Shown: positions 35,022 to 43,441 of the stretch, piece by piece | How the letters are laid out: each line of letters begins with the position of its first letter | How positions within the stretch are numbered: position 1 is the first letter of the stretch | Source: Devosia subaequoris | Lineage (GTDB): Bacteria; Pseudomonadota; Alphaproteobacteria; Rhizobiales; Devosiaceae | Length of the DNA stretch: 64,000 nt | Assembly (NCBI RefSeq): GCF_014197055.1 | Contig: NZ_JACIEW010000002.1 | Span: 1 to 64,000 of the forward strand | Direction of reading: 5' to 3' | The notes under the pieces: generated by a model | Database searches by the model: none | The model's input: only the letters and a program-made list of their open reading frames with translations | Told to the model about the DNA's origin: nothing | Program-made: the position numbers and the translations under genes

Positions 35022-36497
35022 TCACGGTAAGACCCTTTGTACCAGCCCAACCCAGGTTTTCGGCAGACGCCCGAACAGCTTGGGCTTGAAATAGGCGCTG
35101 GCAGCGCGCTTGGAAATCTCGGCCAGGGTGGGATAGGGCGCAATCATGGACGCAACGTCCGCGAGCTTGACCTTACCGGAAATCACCAGTCCCCAGACAC
35201 TGATCATTTCGCCTGCATGAGGCGCTACCATTGTAGCTCCGAGCACTTTTCCCCTTTTCGTCAGGATCAGCTTGATGAAACCTTCCGTTCGGCGTTCCGC
35301 CTGTGCCCGGTCGTTGTCGTCCATGTGCTCTACAATCACGGTGACCTCGCCATGCGCCTTGCGCACCTCGGCCTCGGTCAGTCCAACATGAGCCACTTCT
35401 GGGTCGAGATAGGTGACCCAGGGCAAGGCCGAATAGTCCACCTTGGCCGGCAGGCCGAACATAGCGTTGCGGATGAAGATGCCGGCGTGGTAGCCGGCGA
35501 TGTGGGTGAATTGCGGCCCACCGGCCACATCGCCGAGCGCGAAGACGCGGGAATTAGACGTCCGCAACCGGCCATCCACCTCGATCCCCTTCGGACCGAA
35601 TTTTACCCCGGCAAGCTCCAGCCCCATATCCTCGACATTGGCCTTGCGGCCTGCAGCGACCAGCACATGGCTTGCGGTTATTTCGTACCGATTCATTGCC
35701 GTTTCGATTGTCGCGCTGACGCCAGCTTCGCTTCTCTTGGGGTCGATCAGCTTGGCCTGTTCATGAAGCACGATGCCTTCATCGCGCAGGACGCCCCGGA
35801 TCAGTTCGACAGCCTCCGGTTCGTCGCGCGGCAGGATACCCGCCACATCGACGATGGTGACCTCCGACCCCAGGCGTCTGAATGCCTGCGCCATCTCCAG
35901 CCCGATGGGCCCGCCACCAACGACCAGCAAATGATCGGGGCGCTCGATGAGGTCGAAGATGGTCTCGTTGGTCAGCGGATCGAGCTCGCGCAATCCCGGC
36001 ACCGGCGGGACAACTGCCCTGGAGCCGGTGGCAACCACGAAACGGCGTGCCGTGATGCGGTGGCGGCCAGCGACTAGTTCGGTCGGGCTGGTGAAGCGAG
36101 CCATCTCCTTGATGACCTTGATGCCCATGCCCTCAAAGCGCTCGACACTGTCGTGGGGCGCGATGGCGCCGATCACGCCGTGGATATGGTGATGGACCGC
36201 CTCGAAGTCGATTTTGGGCGCTATGGCGTCGCCGACGCCGAGCGCCATCGCACAGGTAAAGACATGCGCGGCATGCGCCGCCGCAATCAGCGACTTGGAG
36301 GGAACACAGCCTGTGTTAAGGCAATCCCCGCCCATGGCGCCCCGCTCGATAAGCACCACCTTTGCGCCAAGCTGCGCCGCGCCCGCAGCAGCACTCAGGC
36401 CGGCCGAGCCGCCCCCAATAACGCAGACATCGCACGAGAGACTTTCGGGGGGCAATTTAGCATGCATGGAATTGGCTCGCGTAGCGCTTGGTTTCAT
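35022..36497 (-). CDS. FAD-dependent disulfide oxidoreductase (mercuric-reductase-like)
   Basis: A 491-residue class I pyridine-nucleotide disulfide oxidoreductase. It has the FAD motif VCVIGGGSAGLSAAAGAAQL, the redox pair GGDCLNTGCVPSKS, the NAD motif LLVVGGGPIGLEMAQAF and ALGDVAGGPQFTH. The C-terminal His-Pro-Thr of dihydrolipoyl dehydrogenases reads YPTLAEI here, so the usual catalytic His is a Tyr. The C-terminal cysteine pair of true MerA is absent. These features fit the uncharacterised branch often found with TVP38 proteins, as here (18 bases apart). Electron donor and substrate are unknown. Confidence 0.87.
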   Translation of the reverse strand: MKPSATRANSMHAKLPPESLSCDVCVIGGGSAGLSAAAGAAQLGAKVVLIERGAMGGDCLNTGCVPSKSLIAAAHAAHVFTCAMALGVGDAIAPKIDFEAVHHHIHGVIGAIAPHDSVERFEGMGIKVIKEMARFTSPTELVAGRHRITARRFVVATGSRAVVPPVPGLRELDPLTNETIFDLIERPDHLLVVGGGPIGLEMAQAFRRLGSEVTIVDVAGILPRDEPEAVELIRGVLRDEGIVLHEQAKLIDPKRSEAGVSATIETAMNRYEITASHVLVAAGRKANVEDMGLELAGVKFGPKGIEVDGRLRTSNSRVFALGDVAGGPQFTHIAGYHAGIFIRNAMFGLPAKVDYSALPWVTYLDPEVAHVGLTEAEVRKAHGEVTVIVEHMDDNDRAQAERRTEGFIKLILTKRGKVLGATMVAPHAGEMISVWGLVISGKVKLADVASMIAPYPTLAEISKRAASAYFKPKLFGRLPKTWVGLVQRVLP

Positions 36498-36515
36498 CTT
36501 GGTCTGACGAGGCGA

Positions 36516-37268
36516 TCAGGCGTTACGGCCCGCCAATTTCTTTCGAATGAAACCCGTGAGCGGCGCGATGGCTGCAAGAAGGGCCAGCCCAAGCAGCCCC
36601 AATGTAAGTCCGGGTGTGATGAGATCGCCCACACCAACGGGTCGATCGAGCGCTGCTGCATCGGCGAGTATCGTTTCCAGGTTCTGGCCGATCGAGGCAT
36701 AGACCAACGCGCCGGGCAGAATGCCCACGAGCGTTGCGGCGACATAAGTGGTGAGCGGAACCTTGAACAGGGCAGGCACGATGTTAACGACGGCAAAGGG
36801 CAGAACGGGCGCGAGCCGCAACGCCAGAAGATAGCTGAAGGCATTGTCCTCAAACCCCTTTGCGACCTTGCCGGCAAATCCGTCCGCGCGCGAGCGCAGG
36901 CCTTCCCCGAAGGCTGTCTGGGCGGCCCAGAACAGCATCGTCGCGCCAATGGAGCCCCCTGTGGCCGCCAGCAGACCGCCAACCCAGATGCCATAAAGAA
37001 AGCCGCCCGCCAGGGTGAGCAGCCAGGTTGCGGGAAAGGCCACTGCCACCGCAATCGCGTAGACGAGCACATAGGCCAGAGCGGCCAACCAGCCATGGTC
37101 TGCGGCAAACGATTTGAGAGTCGTGCGGATCTCGGCCAGATAGTCGAGGGTCAGATATCGGTGCCAGCCCAGCAAGAGGCCGGTGAGCAGCAACACCAGG
37201 ATCATAGCCAAGGGCGCGAAACGCAGCAGCGACTTGCTCGCCTGGGACGAAGGTTCAGGGTGCCGCAT
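36516..37268 (-). CDS. TVP38/TMEM64-family membrane protein
   Basis: About 250 residues and six helices, with the SNARE-associated (DedA-like) core: FPATWLLTLAGGFLYGIWVG, a glycine-rich re-entrant segment, and LRLAPVLPFAVVNIVPALFK. The ATG at 37266-37268 lies one base from the stop codon of the upstream hydroxylase. An earlier in-frame start would run back through that gene, so it is rejected. Proteins of this family are thought to help lipid or phosphate carriers move across the membrane; here it pairs with the flavoprotein downstream. Confidence 0.85.
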   Translation of the reverse strand: MRHPEPSSQASKSLLRFAPLAMILVLLLTGLLLGWHRYLTLDYLAEIRTTLKSFAADHGWLAALAYVLVYAIAVAVAFPATWLLTLAGGFLYGIWVGGLLAATGGSIGATMLFWAAQTAFGEGLRSRADGFAGKVAKGFEDNAFSYLLALRLAPVLPFAVVNIVPALFKVPLTTYVAATLVGILPGALVYASIGQNLETILADAAALDRPVGVGDLITPGLTLGLLGLALLAAIAPLTGFIRKKLAGRNA

Positions 37269-37269
37269 G

Positions 37270-38085
37270 TCAGCGTCTCCGGAACGGCAGCAGGAGGGAC
37301 CATCCGAGCCGCGTGGGCGCGGTGTCACGATAATCCGCCAGCCCGATATCCATGTGCCGATGTCCTTTGGCTGGCTGATCGGTATAGGTGGCAAATATCC
37401 GATCCCAGATGGCAAGATTGAAGCCATAATTGCTGTCGGCCTCGCGGCGGTCAGTGGAGTGGTGGACGCGGTGCATGTCCGGTGTCACCACCAGCAGGCG
37501 CACAAAGCGATCTATTCGTGCCGGCAGGTTGACATTGGCGTGATTGAACATGGCGGCACCGTTGAGCACCACTTCGAAGATCAGTACCGACCAGGCAGGT
37601 GCACCGAGCGCCACCACAATGGCCGCCTTCCACACCATGGACAGCACGATTTCCAGCGGGTGGAAGCGCAATGCCGTGGTGAGGTCGAAGCCGGTGTCGG
37701 CATGATGCATACGATGAATACGCCACAGGATCGGGATTTTGTGGCTCAACAGGTGCTCGAGCCAGACCGCGAAATCCAGCACGATGATAGAGATCAGTGC
37801 CGCCAGCCAGAGCGGAACGTCGAACTGGTTGAAAATCCCGAATCCCTGGCTTTCCGCCCAGAGGGCAGTGCCTACGGCAGCCGCAGGAAACAGGACGCGC
37901 AGACTCACGGACGAGATCACCAGGATGCCCACATTGGTCAGCCAGCGCCGAGTCTTGAGCGCGGCGAGCATTTCGGGGCGTTCAAGCCTTGGATGGGTCA
38001 GTTCGATGACGGCGAGCAGTCCAAAGATCAGGACAAAGGACCCGAAACGAATGATGGGTTCGGGCAGAAAGAGTATGTCGATCAT
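37270..38085 (-). CDS. sterol desaturase/fatty acid hydroxylase family protein
   Basis: A 271-residue membrane di-iron enzyme. The His clusters are present in order: LEHLLSHK, RIHRMHH, FNHANV and DMHRVHHSTD. Four to five helices surround them. Family members hydroxylate or desaturate lipids and carotenoids using O2. It lies between a decayed SDR gene and the TVP38 gene, all on the minus strand downstream of an ECF sigma factor, so lipid modification under envelope stress is plausible. The substrate cannot be told. Confidence 0.87.
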   Translation of the reverse strand: MIDILFLPEPIIRFGSFVLIFGLLAVIELTHPRLERPEMLAALKTRRWLTNVGILVISSVSLRVLFPAAAVGTALWAESQGFGIFNQFDVPLWLAALISIIVLDFAVWLEHLLSHKIPILWRIHRMHHADTGFDLTTALRFHPLEIVLSMVWKAAIVVALGAPAWSVLIFEVVLNGAAMFNHANVNLPARIDRFVRLLVVTPDMHRVHHSTDRREADSNYGFNLAIWDRIFATYTDQPAKGHRHMDIGLADYRDTAPTRLGWSLLLPFRRR

Positions 38086-38136
38086 GTCGGTTAGGGCCTT
38101 TGCATATGCAGCTTGGTCTCGTGACCCGCCTGACTG

Positions 38137-38888
38137 TTACGCACGCTCGTCCCTGATGGGCGGTTCGGCGCGCGGTTTTGTGAACAGTCCGCGCCGCATA
38201 AGGCCGGTCATCAGCGATGGCGCCGCAAGGCCCAGAAGCCCTGCCATTGCTTGTGCCGCGGTTCCGTACACGGTTCCAGGGCGGTGCCGCCGGCGGAGTA
38301 CGCGTCTGGCCAGATCGGACGGGGATTGCCGCTTCCGGCCTTTGCTGCCGGGAGGCGCATAACGTCTGGCGTGCTCGGTATCGAGAGGGCCCGGCAGAAC
38401 CATGAGTACAGGTACGCGCCAGTTTTGTGCAGGGACGACGCGAAGGATTCGAGGCCCTGTTCGGTGGCGGTGTAGACTGCAGCGCCCGGATAGCCCAGCC
38501 GGTTGGACAGCGAGCCGACAAATCAGGCTTGCGTCCTTGGCGCCCATTGCGCTGGACATGAGCAGACGGGTCAGTTCCATCGGAGCCAGCAGATCGACGG
38601 CGATGACCCTACCCAACTTCCCTGGTCAATTTCCTCAAATGCCCACACCGCGCTGATGCCCGCGTTGAGAACGACGACCTCGAAAGGTTGACCAGAGCTG
38701 AGGTTCGCAAGCAGTTCACGCAGGGCCGAGACGTCAGACAGATCGGCCTGAGGTGATGGAGACCAGGCGTTTCGTCTTCTGGCTCATCGCGATCAATGCT
38801 GAACACGTCAAAGCCTGCTGCCAACAATTCGGCGACAAAGGCGGCACCAAGCCACGCAGATCCGCCGGTCCAGAGCCCGTCCGGTCAT
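38137..38888 (-). pseudogene. short-chain dehydrogenase gene with several frameshifts
   Basis: Fragments in three frames add up to one SDR: WTGGSAWLGAAFVAELLAAG (cofactor loop), then ELLANLSSGQPFEVVVLNAG, VIAVDLLAPMELTRLLMSSA, LSNRLGYPGAAVYTATEQGL and VLMVLPGPLDTEHARRYAPP. At least four breaks are needed to join them. The YxxxK site reads YTATE, so the catalytic Lys is lost as well. The start ATG (38886-38888) overlaps the stop of the preceding SDR. The gene looks truly decayed rather than mis-sequenced, although raw data should be checked. Confidence 0.75.
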
Positions 38889-39508
38889 CGACGTCCAACC
38901 AGCGTGAGTGGCGAGATGGTCATGCTGGGGCGTCCGCCGGTTTCCAGATTGCGGTCTAGAAATTTGGCCACCCAGTCCGCATCCATGAGCAGCCAGTCGA
39001 TCTTGCGGGCATCATAGCCTGCGGGCGCATGCGATCGGCCCACTCGGACGCAAGGGAACGGACCAGCCCGGCCAGAGCGCCCTTGCTGACGCTATAAACC
39101 GGCATGCCTGCGGAGCCCTTGTCTGCAACAGAACCAATCAGGGCAACACGACCAGAGTTACGCGCAAGCGCAGGATAGGGACCGTGCATCAGCCGGACCA
39201 CCGCGCTGAAATTGATGGCCATGGTTCGAGCGAGCGCTGTTTGCTCCTCGCGCTCCATCGCACGGTAGAAACCTGCCCAGGATGATGCGATCGGCGGAAC
39301 TTGCAAGATCGATCAAAGGTTCGACCGGGGCAGACAGATCCAGCCGATGATAGGCGGTATCTGGAAAATCCGAGGGCAAGTCCGAGGAAGCGCGCTGCCC
39401 GGTAGCGGTGACGTCATGGCCCTGGTCTGTCAGCAATTGCACAATGCTCAGGCCAATGCCGGAGCTGGCCCCGGTTACGAAGTAACGTCGGCGACCAAGC
39501 TGCTGCAC
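38885..39508 (-). pseudogene. short-chain dehydrogenase gene with two frameshifts
   Basis: The GTG at 39508 directly follows the anti-sigma stop codon. The product begins YFVTGASSGIGLSIVQLL and stays in frame to about 39275, where it shifts to a frame reading AGFYRAMEREEQTALARTMA and VYSVSKGALAGLVRSLASEW. Near 39035 it shifts again to YDARKIDWLLMDADWVAKFL and ends TISPLTLVGRR. The TGxxxGIG and YxxxK motifs are intact. With two single-base corrections a 207-residue protein results. The two SDR genes form an operon with the sigma/anti-sigma pair. Confidence 0.75.
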
Positions 39509-39745
39509 CTATGGTTTGCCCGCGGCATTGCGAAAGACCTCGATGACGCGAGGGTCAGGTTCGATGCTATCTTGCCCGGTCTGAGCTGATCTCAGGAGCG
39601 CCACCGTCTTCGCGAGCTGGTCGACATAGGCGCGGCAATGCTTGCACATGAGCAGGTGCATCTTCACGCCCACCCGCTGGCGCAAGGTCAGCGTGCCTTC
39701 GAGGTAGTCGGTCGCGGTCTCGCTGAGTTCGCGGCAACTAAGCAT
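39509..39745 (-). CDS. zf-HC2 anti-sigma factor
   Basis: A 78-residue soluble zinc-finger anti-sigma protein. It reads MLSCRELSETATDYLEGTLT, then LLMCKHCRAYVDQL, giving the HxxxCxxC zinc site with one upstream Cys. It has no membrane helix, so it is a cytoplasmic sensor, perhaps redox-controlled through the cysteines. GGAG lies nine bases before the ATG at 39745. It follows the ECF sigma gene by 90 bases and directly abuts the first SDR gene. Confidence 0.8.
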   Translation of the reverse strand: MLSCRELSETATDYLEGTLTLRQRVGVKMHLLMCKHCRAYVDQLAKTVALLRSAQTGQDSIEPDPRVIEVFRNAAGKP

Positions 39746-39835
39746 GGTCTGGTCTCCAGGGCGCAAATGGTGGCACCCAATCGTGATCGTTTATGTAGGT
39801 GAGTAGTCCCTAGGCGCCAACTGTTACGCTCGGCC

Positions 39836-40462
39836 TCAGGAGTTTCCCATCAGCTCTTCGAGAGCCGCCCTGATACGGGAGCGCCCACGGTGCAGCAGAA
39901 TGCGATGGTTGGCCTCGCTGACCTCAAGAATCGAGCAGGTTTCCTCAGGCGACAGACCTTCGAGATCGCGAAGCGTCACTACGGCGCGCTGATTGGGTGG
40001 CAGTGTTTCGAGAACGGACATGGCATGGGCCAATAATTGCTTGCCCCCTACGATGCGTTCCGGGTTGATTTCCGACCATCTCCCAGGCGGGGACAGCCAG
40101 GAGCCGTCGCCCAGGAACCTATCCGGATCGACCGCTGGGTCATTGTAGCCCATATCCGAGAAAGACACCGAGCGGCCGTTGCGCTTGACCTTGGTGCGGG
40201 CGATGTTAGCCAGCACGGCAAACGTCCAGCTCTTGAGGGATGATCGTTCCTCGAATTTGGCGATCCCGGAAATGAGGGCCATCCAGGTATCCTGCACGGC
40301 CTCTTCCGCCGCCGAGGGATCGCGCAGAAATGTGCGGGCAAAGGCGAGCATGGACTTCTGCTGCTCGGCCACCAATTGGCGAAACGCCTTCTCGTCACCA
40401 CGCTTCAGCGCCTGGATCAAAGCGCGCTCGTCGCGCCTGGAGTTCGCCACTCGCAAAACCAT
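39836..40462 (-). CDS. ECF-family RNA polymerase sigma factor
   Basis: A 208-residue sigma factor. Region 2 has AFRQLVAEQQKSMLAFARTF and EEAVQDTWMALISGI; region 4 has LPPNQRAVVTLRDLEGLSPE and a helix-turn-helix near VSEANHRILLHRGR. I chose the ATG at 40462 because GGAG precedes it and the domain begins at once; a start at 40600 would add 46 unsupported residues. It should control itself, the anti-sigma gene and probably the SDR/hydroxylase genes downstream. Confidence 0.88.
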   Translation of the reverse strand: MVLRVANSRRDERALIQALKRGDEKAFRQLVAEQQKSMLAFARTFLRDPSAAEEAVQDTWMALISGIAKFEERSSLKSWTFAVLANIARTKVKRNGRSVSFSDMGYNDPAVDPDRFLGDGSWLSPPGRWSEINPERIVGGKQLLAHAMSVLETLPPNQRAVVTLRDLEGLSPEETCSILEVSEANHRILLHRGRSRIRAALEELMGNS

Positions 40463-40541
40463 ACAAGGCTCCAAATCCCCAGCAGCGTGACTAGCAGTCT
40501 TTTCTCGGATTCCCTCCCCATTCGCATCATTGTGACCGAAA

Positions 40542-40570
40542 GTTACAGTCGCCGCCGATGTGAATGTAAC
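40542..40570. promoter_or_regulatory. GTTACA/TGTAAC dyad in the divergent promoter region
   Basis: The hexamers GTTACA (40542-40547) and TGTAAC (40565-40570) form an inverted repeat with 17 bases between. They lie between the sigma gene and the divergent membrane-protein gene. Each arm could be a -35 element for a promoter reading outward, as ECF -35 elements often end in AAC, or the dyad could bind a regulator. No matching -10 was clear. Confidence 0.25.
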
Positions 40571-40653
40571 GAAGGCGGCAGCCGGCAGACTTATGAGCAT
40601 CGGGGTGGTCGATGGCCAGGTTCAATGAACACGAGTTCGGAAAGGAGCTGGAT

Positions 40654-41115
40654 ATGTCCAAAGTTCTCAAAGGTCTGATTGCGGGCTTTGTCGCAACGCT
40701 GGTGCTTTCGGCGCTTATGGTGATGAAACAAGCGGTCGGCCTCATGCCCGAGTTGGATGTCGCTACCATGCTGACATCGATGCTTTCCCTTCCCTCCGTA
40801 GCGTTTGGCTGGCTCATGCACTTCATGATCGGAACGCTTGCCTGGGGTATCGGTTATGCCCTGCTGCGGCCCTACGTGCCGGGTGGTGCCATCTGGTCCG
40901 GCGTCCTTTTTGGCACCGCTGCCTGGCTGATGATGATGATCGCCGTCATGCCCATGGCCGGCACAGGTCTGTTTGGGATCAATATGGGCATCATGGCGCC
41001 GATCATGACCTTCATGCTTCATGCCATCTTCGGCGCCGTACTTGGCGCAGTCTATCAGGCCCTTGCCGGATCAGCTTCGCGGCACTCGGTGGCCCAGACT
41101 TCCATTTCTCGTTGA
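40654..41115 (+). CDS. DUF6789-like integral membrane protein
   Basis: A 153-residue protein with four hydrophobic helices (starting VLKGLIAGFVATLVLSALMV). It is Met-rich between them, for example in MMMIAVMPMAGTGLFGINMG. AAGGAG lies before the ATG at 40654; an earlier ATG at 40612 has no such site. It resembles DUF6789-type membrane proteins of unknown function. It is followed by a peroxiredoxin-like gene 14 bases later. Confidence 0.7.
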   Translation: MSKVLKGLIAGFVATLVLSALMVMKQAVGLMPELDVATMLTSMLSLPSVAFGWLMHFMIGTLAWGIGYALLRPYVPGGAIWSGVLFGTAAWLMMMIAVMPMAGTGLFGINMGIMAPIMTFMLHAIFGAVLGAVYQALAGSASRHSVAQTSISR

Positions 41116-41129
41116 CCTTCAGGATAGCC

Positions 41130-41675
41130 ATGTTGCCGCCTCCAACGACCATCTTCCCTCGACAGCCTGTTCCCTCATTGATCTTGCCGCTTGCCGGCGG
41201 GGGAGAATTCGACCTGTCCGGCATGCAGGCCGAAAGCTTTCATCTGCTTGTCTATTATCGAGGGCGACATTGCCCGGTGTGCAAGACCCAGCTTGGTGCA
41301 TTGCAGGCTCAGGCGGGCGCATTTGCCGAGCGCGGGGTCACGGTGACGGCGATATCGTGCGACACGAAAGATCGTGCAGAATCTGCGGTAGCGGACTGGA
41401 ACCTGCCCGGCCTCCGCATCGCCTACGATCTGACGCCAGAACAAGCGAGACAATGGGGCCTGTTCATAACGGCGACGCGCGGCAAAACTTCATTGGGGCT
41501 CGATGAGCCCGCTCTATTCTCGGAGCCGGGGCTGTTCCTGATCAGGCCAGACCTGACGCTTTTCTTTTCCTCGGTCCAGACCATGCCGTTTGTTCGTCCT
41601 CGGGCGGAAGACATGCTGGCTGCCATCGACTACATCAAAAAGAATGATTACCCGCTCCGCGGCGACGTCATCTAG
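41130..41675 (+). CDS. peroxiredoxin-like (AhpC/TSA) protein
   Basis: A 181-residue thioredoxin-fold protein with the active site YYRGRHCPVCKTQLGALQ. This CPVC arrangement is typical of the peroxiredoxin-like branch rather than typical 2-Cys AhpC. AGGA lies six bases before the ATG at 41130; a TTG at 41112 would overlap the previous gene. No signal peptide is present, so it acts in the cytoplasm. It precedes a CDP-alcohol phosphatidyltransferase gene by 23 bases in the same run. Confidence 0.82.
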   Translation: MLPPPTTIFPRQPVPSLILPLAGGGEFDLSGMQAESFHLLVYYRGRHCPVCKTQLGALQAQAGAFAERGVTVTAISCDTKDRAESAVADWNLPGLRIAYDLTPEQARQWGLFITATRGKTSLGLDEPALFSEPGLFLIRPDLTLFFSSVQTMPFVRPRAEDMLAAIDYIKKNDYPLRGDVI

Positions 41676-41698
41676 GACGAAACCGCAAAGGCGAACAG

Positions 41699-42307
41699 AT
41701 GCTCGACAGCTACATCATTCCGACACAAGAACGACTCCTGCGCCCTCTGGCGGCATGGCTTTTGGCGCACGGTGCCACCGCGAACCGAATAACACTCGTC
41801 GGGTTTGTCATTGGACTTGGAGCTGTTCCGGCTATTGCAGGCGGTCAGTTTATGCTCGGCCTGGTGCTCATCGCGCTAAACCGCATCTTCGACGGGCTTG
41901 ATGGGGCAGTGGCACGACTGGCCGGTCCGACTGACCGCGGCGCCTTCCTCGACATTGCGCTCGACTTCTTTTTTTACGCCGCCATTCCATTTGCCTTTGT
42001 CCTGGCCGACCCCGCAGGGAACGGACTGGCCGGATCGCTGCTGCTGTTATCTTTCGTGGGGACGGGATCAAGCTTTCTGGCGTTTGCCGTGATTGCTCAG
42101 CGCCGGGGCCTGAACTCGCTGAAAATGCCGAAGAAGGGTCTCTACTATCTTGGTGGCATCACCGAGGGCGCTGAAACCATTGCCTTGTTCATTCTGATCT
42201 GCCTTTTCCCCGAGCTCTTTGCCATCATAGCTACCGTGTTTGCTGCCCTTGCTTTCGTGACCACGCTGGCCCGTTGGTGGTGGGGCTGGAAGGCCTTTGC
42301 AGAGTGA
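41699..42307 (+). CDS. CDP-alcohol phosphatidyltransferase
   Basis: A 202-residue membrane enzyme transferring a phosphatidyl group from CDP-diacylglycerol to an alcohol. The signature is complete: FDGLDGAVARLAGPTDRGAF followed by LDIALD, giving all four aspartates of DGxxAR-x8-GxxxD-xxx-D. Five to six helices are seen. The alcohol (glycerol phosphate, inositol or serine) cannot be told from sequence. It is the last intact gene of the membrane-protein/peroxiredoxin run. Confidence 0.86.
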   Translation: MLDSYIIPTQERLLRPLAAWLLAHGATANRITLVGFVIGLGAVPAIAGGQFMLGLVLIALNRIFDGLDGAVARLAGPTDRGAFLDIALDFFFYAAIPFAFVLADPAGNGLAGSLLLLSFVGTGSSFLAFAVIAQRRGLNSLKMPKKGLYYLGGITEGAETIALFILICLFPELFAIIATVFAALAFVTTLARWWWGWKAFAE

Positions 42308-42316
42308 GAGCCGTCG

Positions 42317-42921
42317 ATGATGGAGCGACTGGTCGAGCAGGCGCTGTCCGAGTTGGCGCCGCTTCTATCCGGGCGGCCAGAATTTAAGACTGCCTTCAAC
42401 ATCGACCCGGCCCATTTCGTGCAGCAAGGGTTTCTCGACGCACTTGATCAAATAGTCGCTCAGGCCGGATGGCCCAATACCCGCATCGTTCTCGAGCAAC
42501 CGAGCGCAACGCCTTTCCTGACATGAAGCAGGCGGTCGCAGTGACCGGAGAGGCCAGCAAGCGCGGATACCGCATTTCGCTGGACGACACCAGCGCTGGC
42601 CATAACGGGCTGGGACACATTCAAGACCTCAACCCGGACATCATCAAGATAGACAAGAAGTTTGTTGACGTCGCTGGCCCGGTTGAAGCTGCTGACGCAA
42701 TAATCGAGGTGGTGGTGAAACTTGGGCAGCGCATGGGCGCGGTGATCGTCGCCGAGGGCATTGAGACGGAAGACCAACGGGCAACATTGGCAATCGCCGG
42801 CGTCACCCAGGGCCAAGGTTACCTCATATCCAGACCGGTGCCCCTAGGCGGGTTCCATACCATGATCCGCGACCACGAACTTGTCGCGCAACCTGCCGCC
42901 AGCGATCCGCAAATGGCTTAG
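42317..42921 (+). pseudogene. EAL-domain remnant with a frameshift
   Basis: The first frame reads LVEQALSELAPLLSGRPEFK and ends RIVLEQPSATPFLT. From about 42500 a second frame continues TERNAFPDMKQAVAVTGEAS, then YRISLDDTSAGHNGLGHIQD, IIKIDKKFVD and VIVAEGIETEDQRA. One lost base near 42498 explains the switch (VLE-L-TER). The domain start with the EAL motif is missing, so no phosphodiesterase would result. It lies just nine bases after the phosphatidyltransferase gene. Confidence 0.75.
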
Positions 42922-43441
42922 CGTTCGCGGCCCATACGAGTTTTTCAGAGCGGTCGTTGACCAACATTATATCATCGTCATTGTCAGCTTTGGCCGTAGG
43001 TCCACCCAAAACCAGTCAGGCTACTACCGGCCCCTACTCTGCCCTTAATCACACCGGTCTGACGGCCGCCTAGCTGGATCAATCGTCCGCGACACAGGCT
43101 CGTCCTTCCTTGTCGGCAATTCGGCACATTTCCGTCTGATACATAGCCTCTTCACGTCACGCGGATGTTCCAACAATAGCGCAATGTTGTCATCCCATTG
43201 GCGCCCGCTTGGCTATCACACACTACGCACCTCCGATGCAGGAAAAGCAGCGCCCATCTGCGGCAAGTATCTGACAATAATCGCATTTTCATGACATTGC
43301 CGAAGGTGAGCGGATTAGCCGCCCGTCTGCTCCTTGCTGAGAGTTCTTTGGAACCGATTATGGGCGGCAATGGCTCATTTGGGGCCGTGTACCGACAGTC
43401 CGCTTTGGAGCCTGAAACCCTGCAATGCGGACATGGGCGGA
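42922..43441. other. intergenic stretch without a supported gene
   Basis: About 520 bases between the EAL remnant and the end of the secretion operon. Both strands carry only short frames without signatures. No hairpin with a T-run, RNA gene or repeat was found. Confidence 0.5.

Noticed and set aside
36153-37421. 422-codon plus-strand frame
   Set aside because: Antisense to the FAD oxidoreductase and TVP38 genes, both of which show family motifs.
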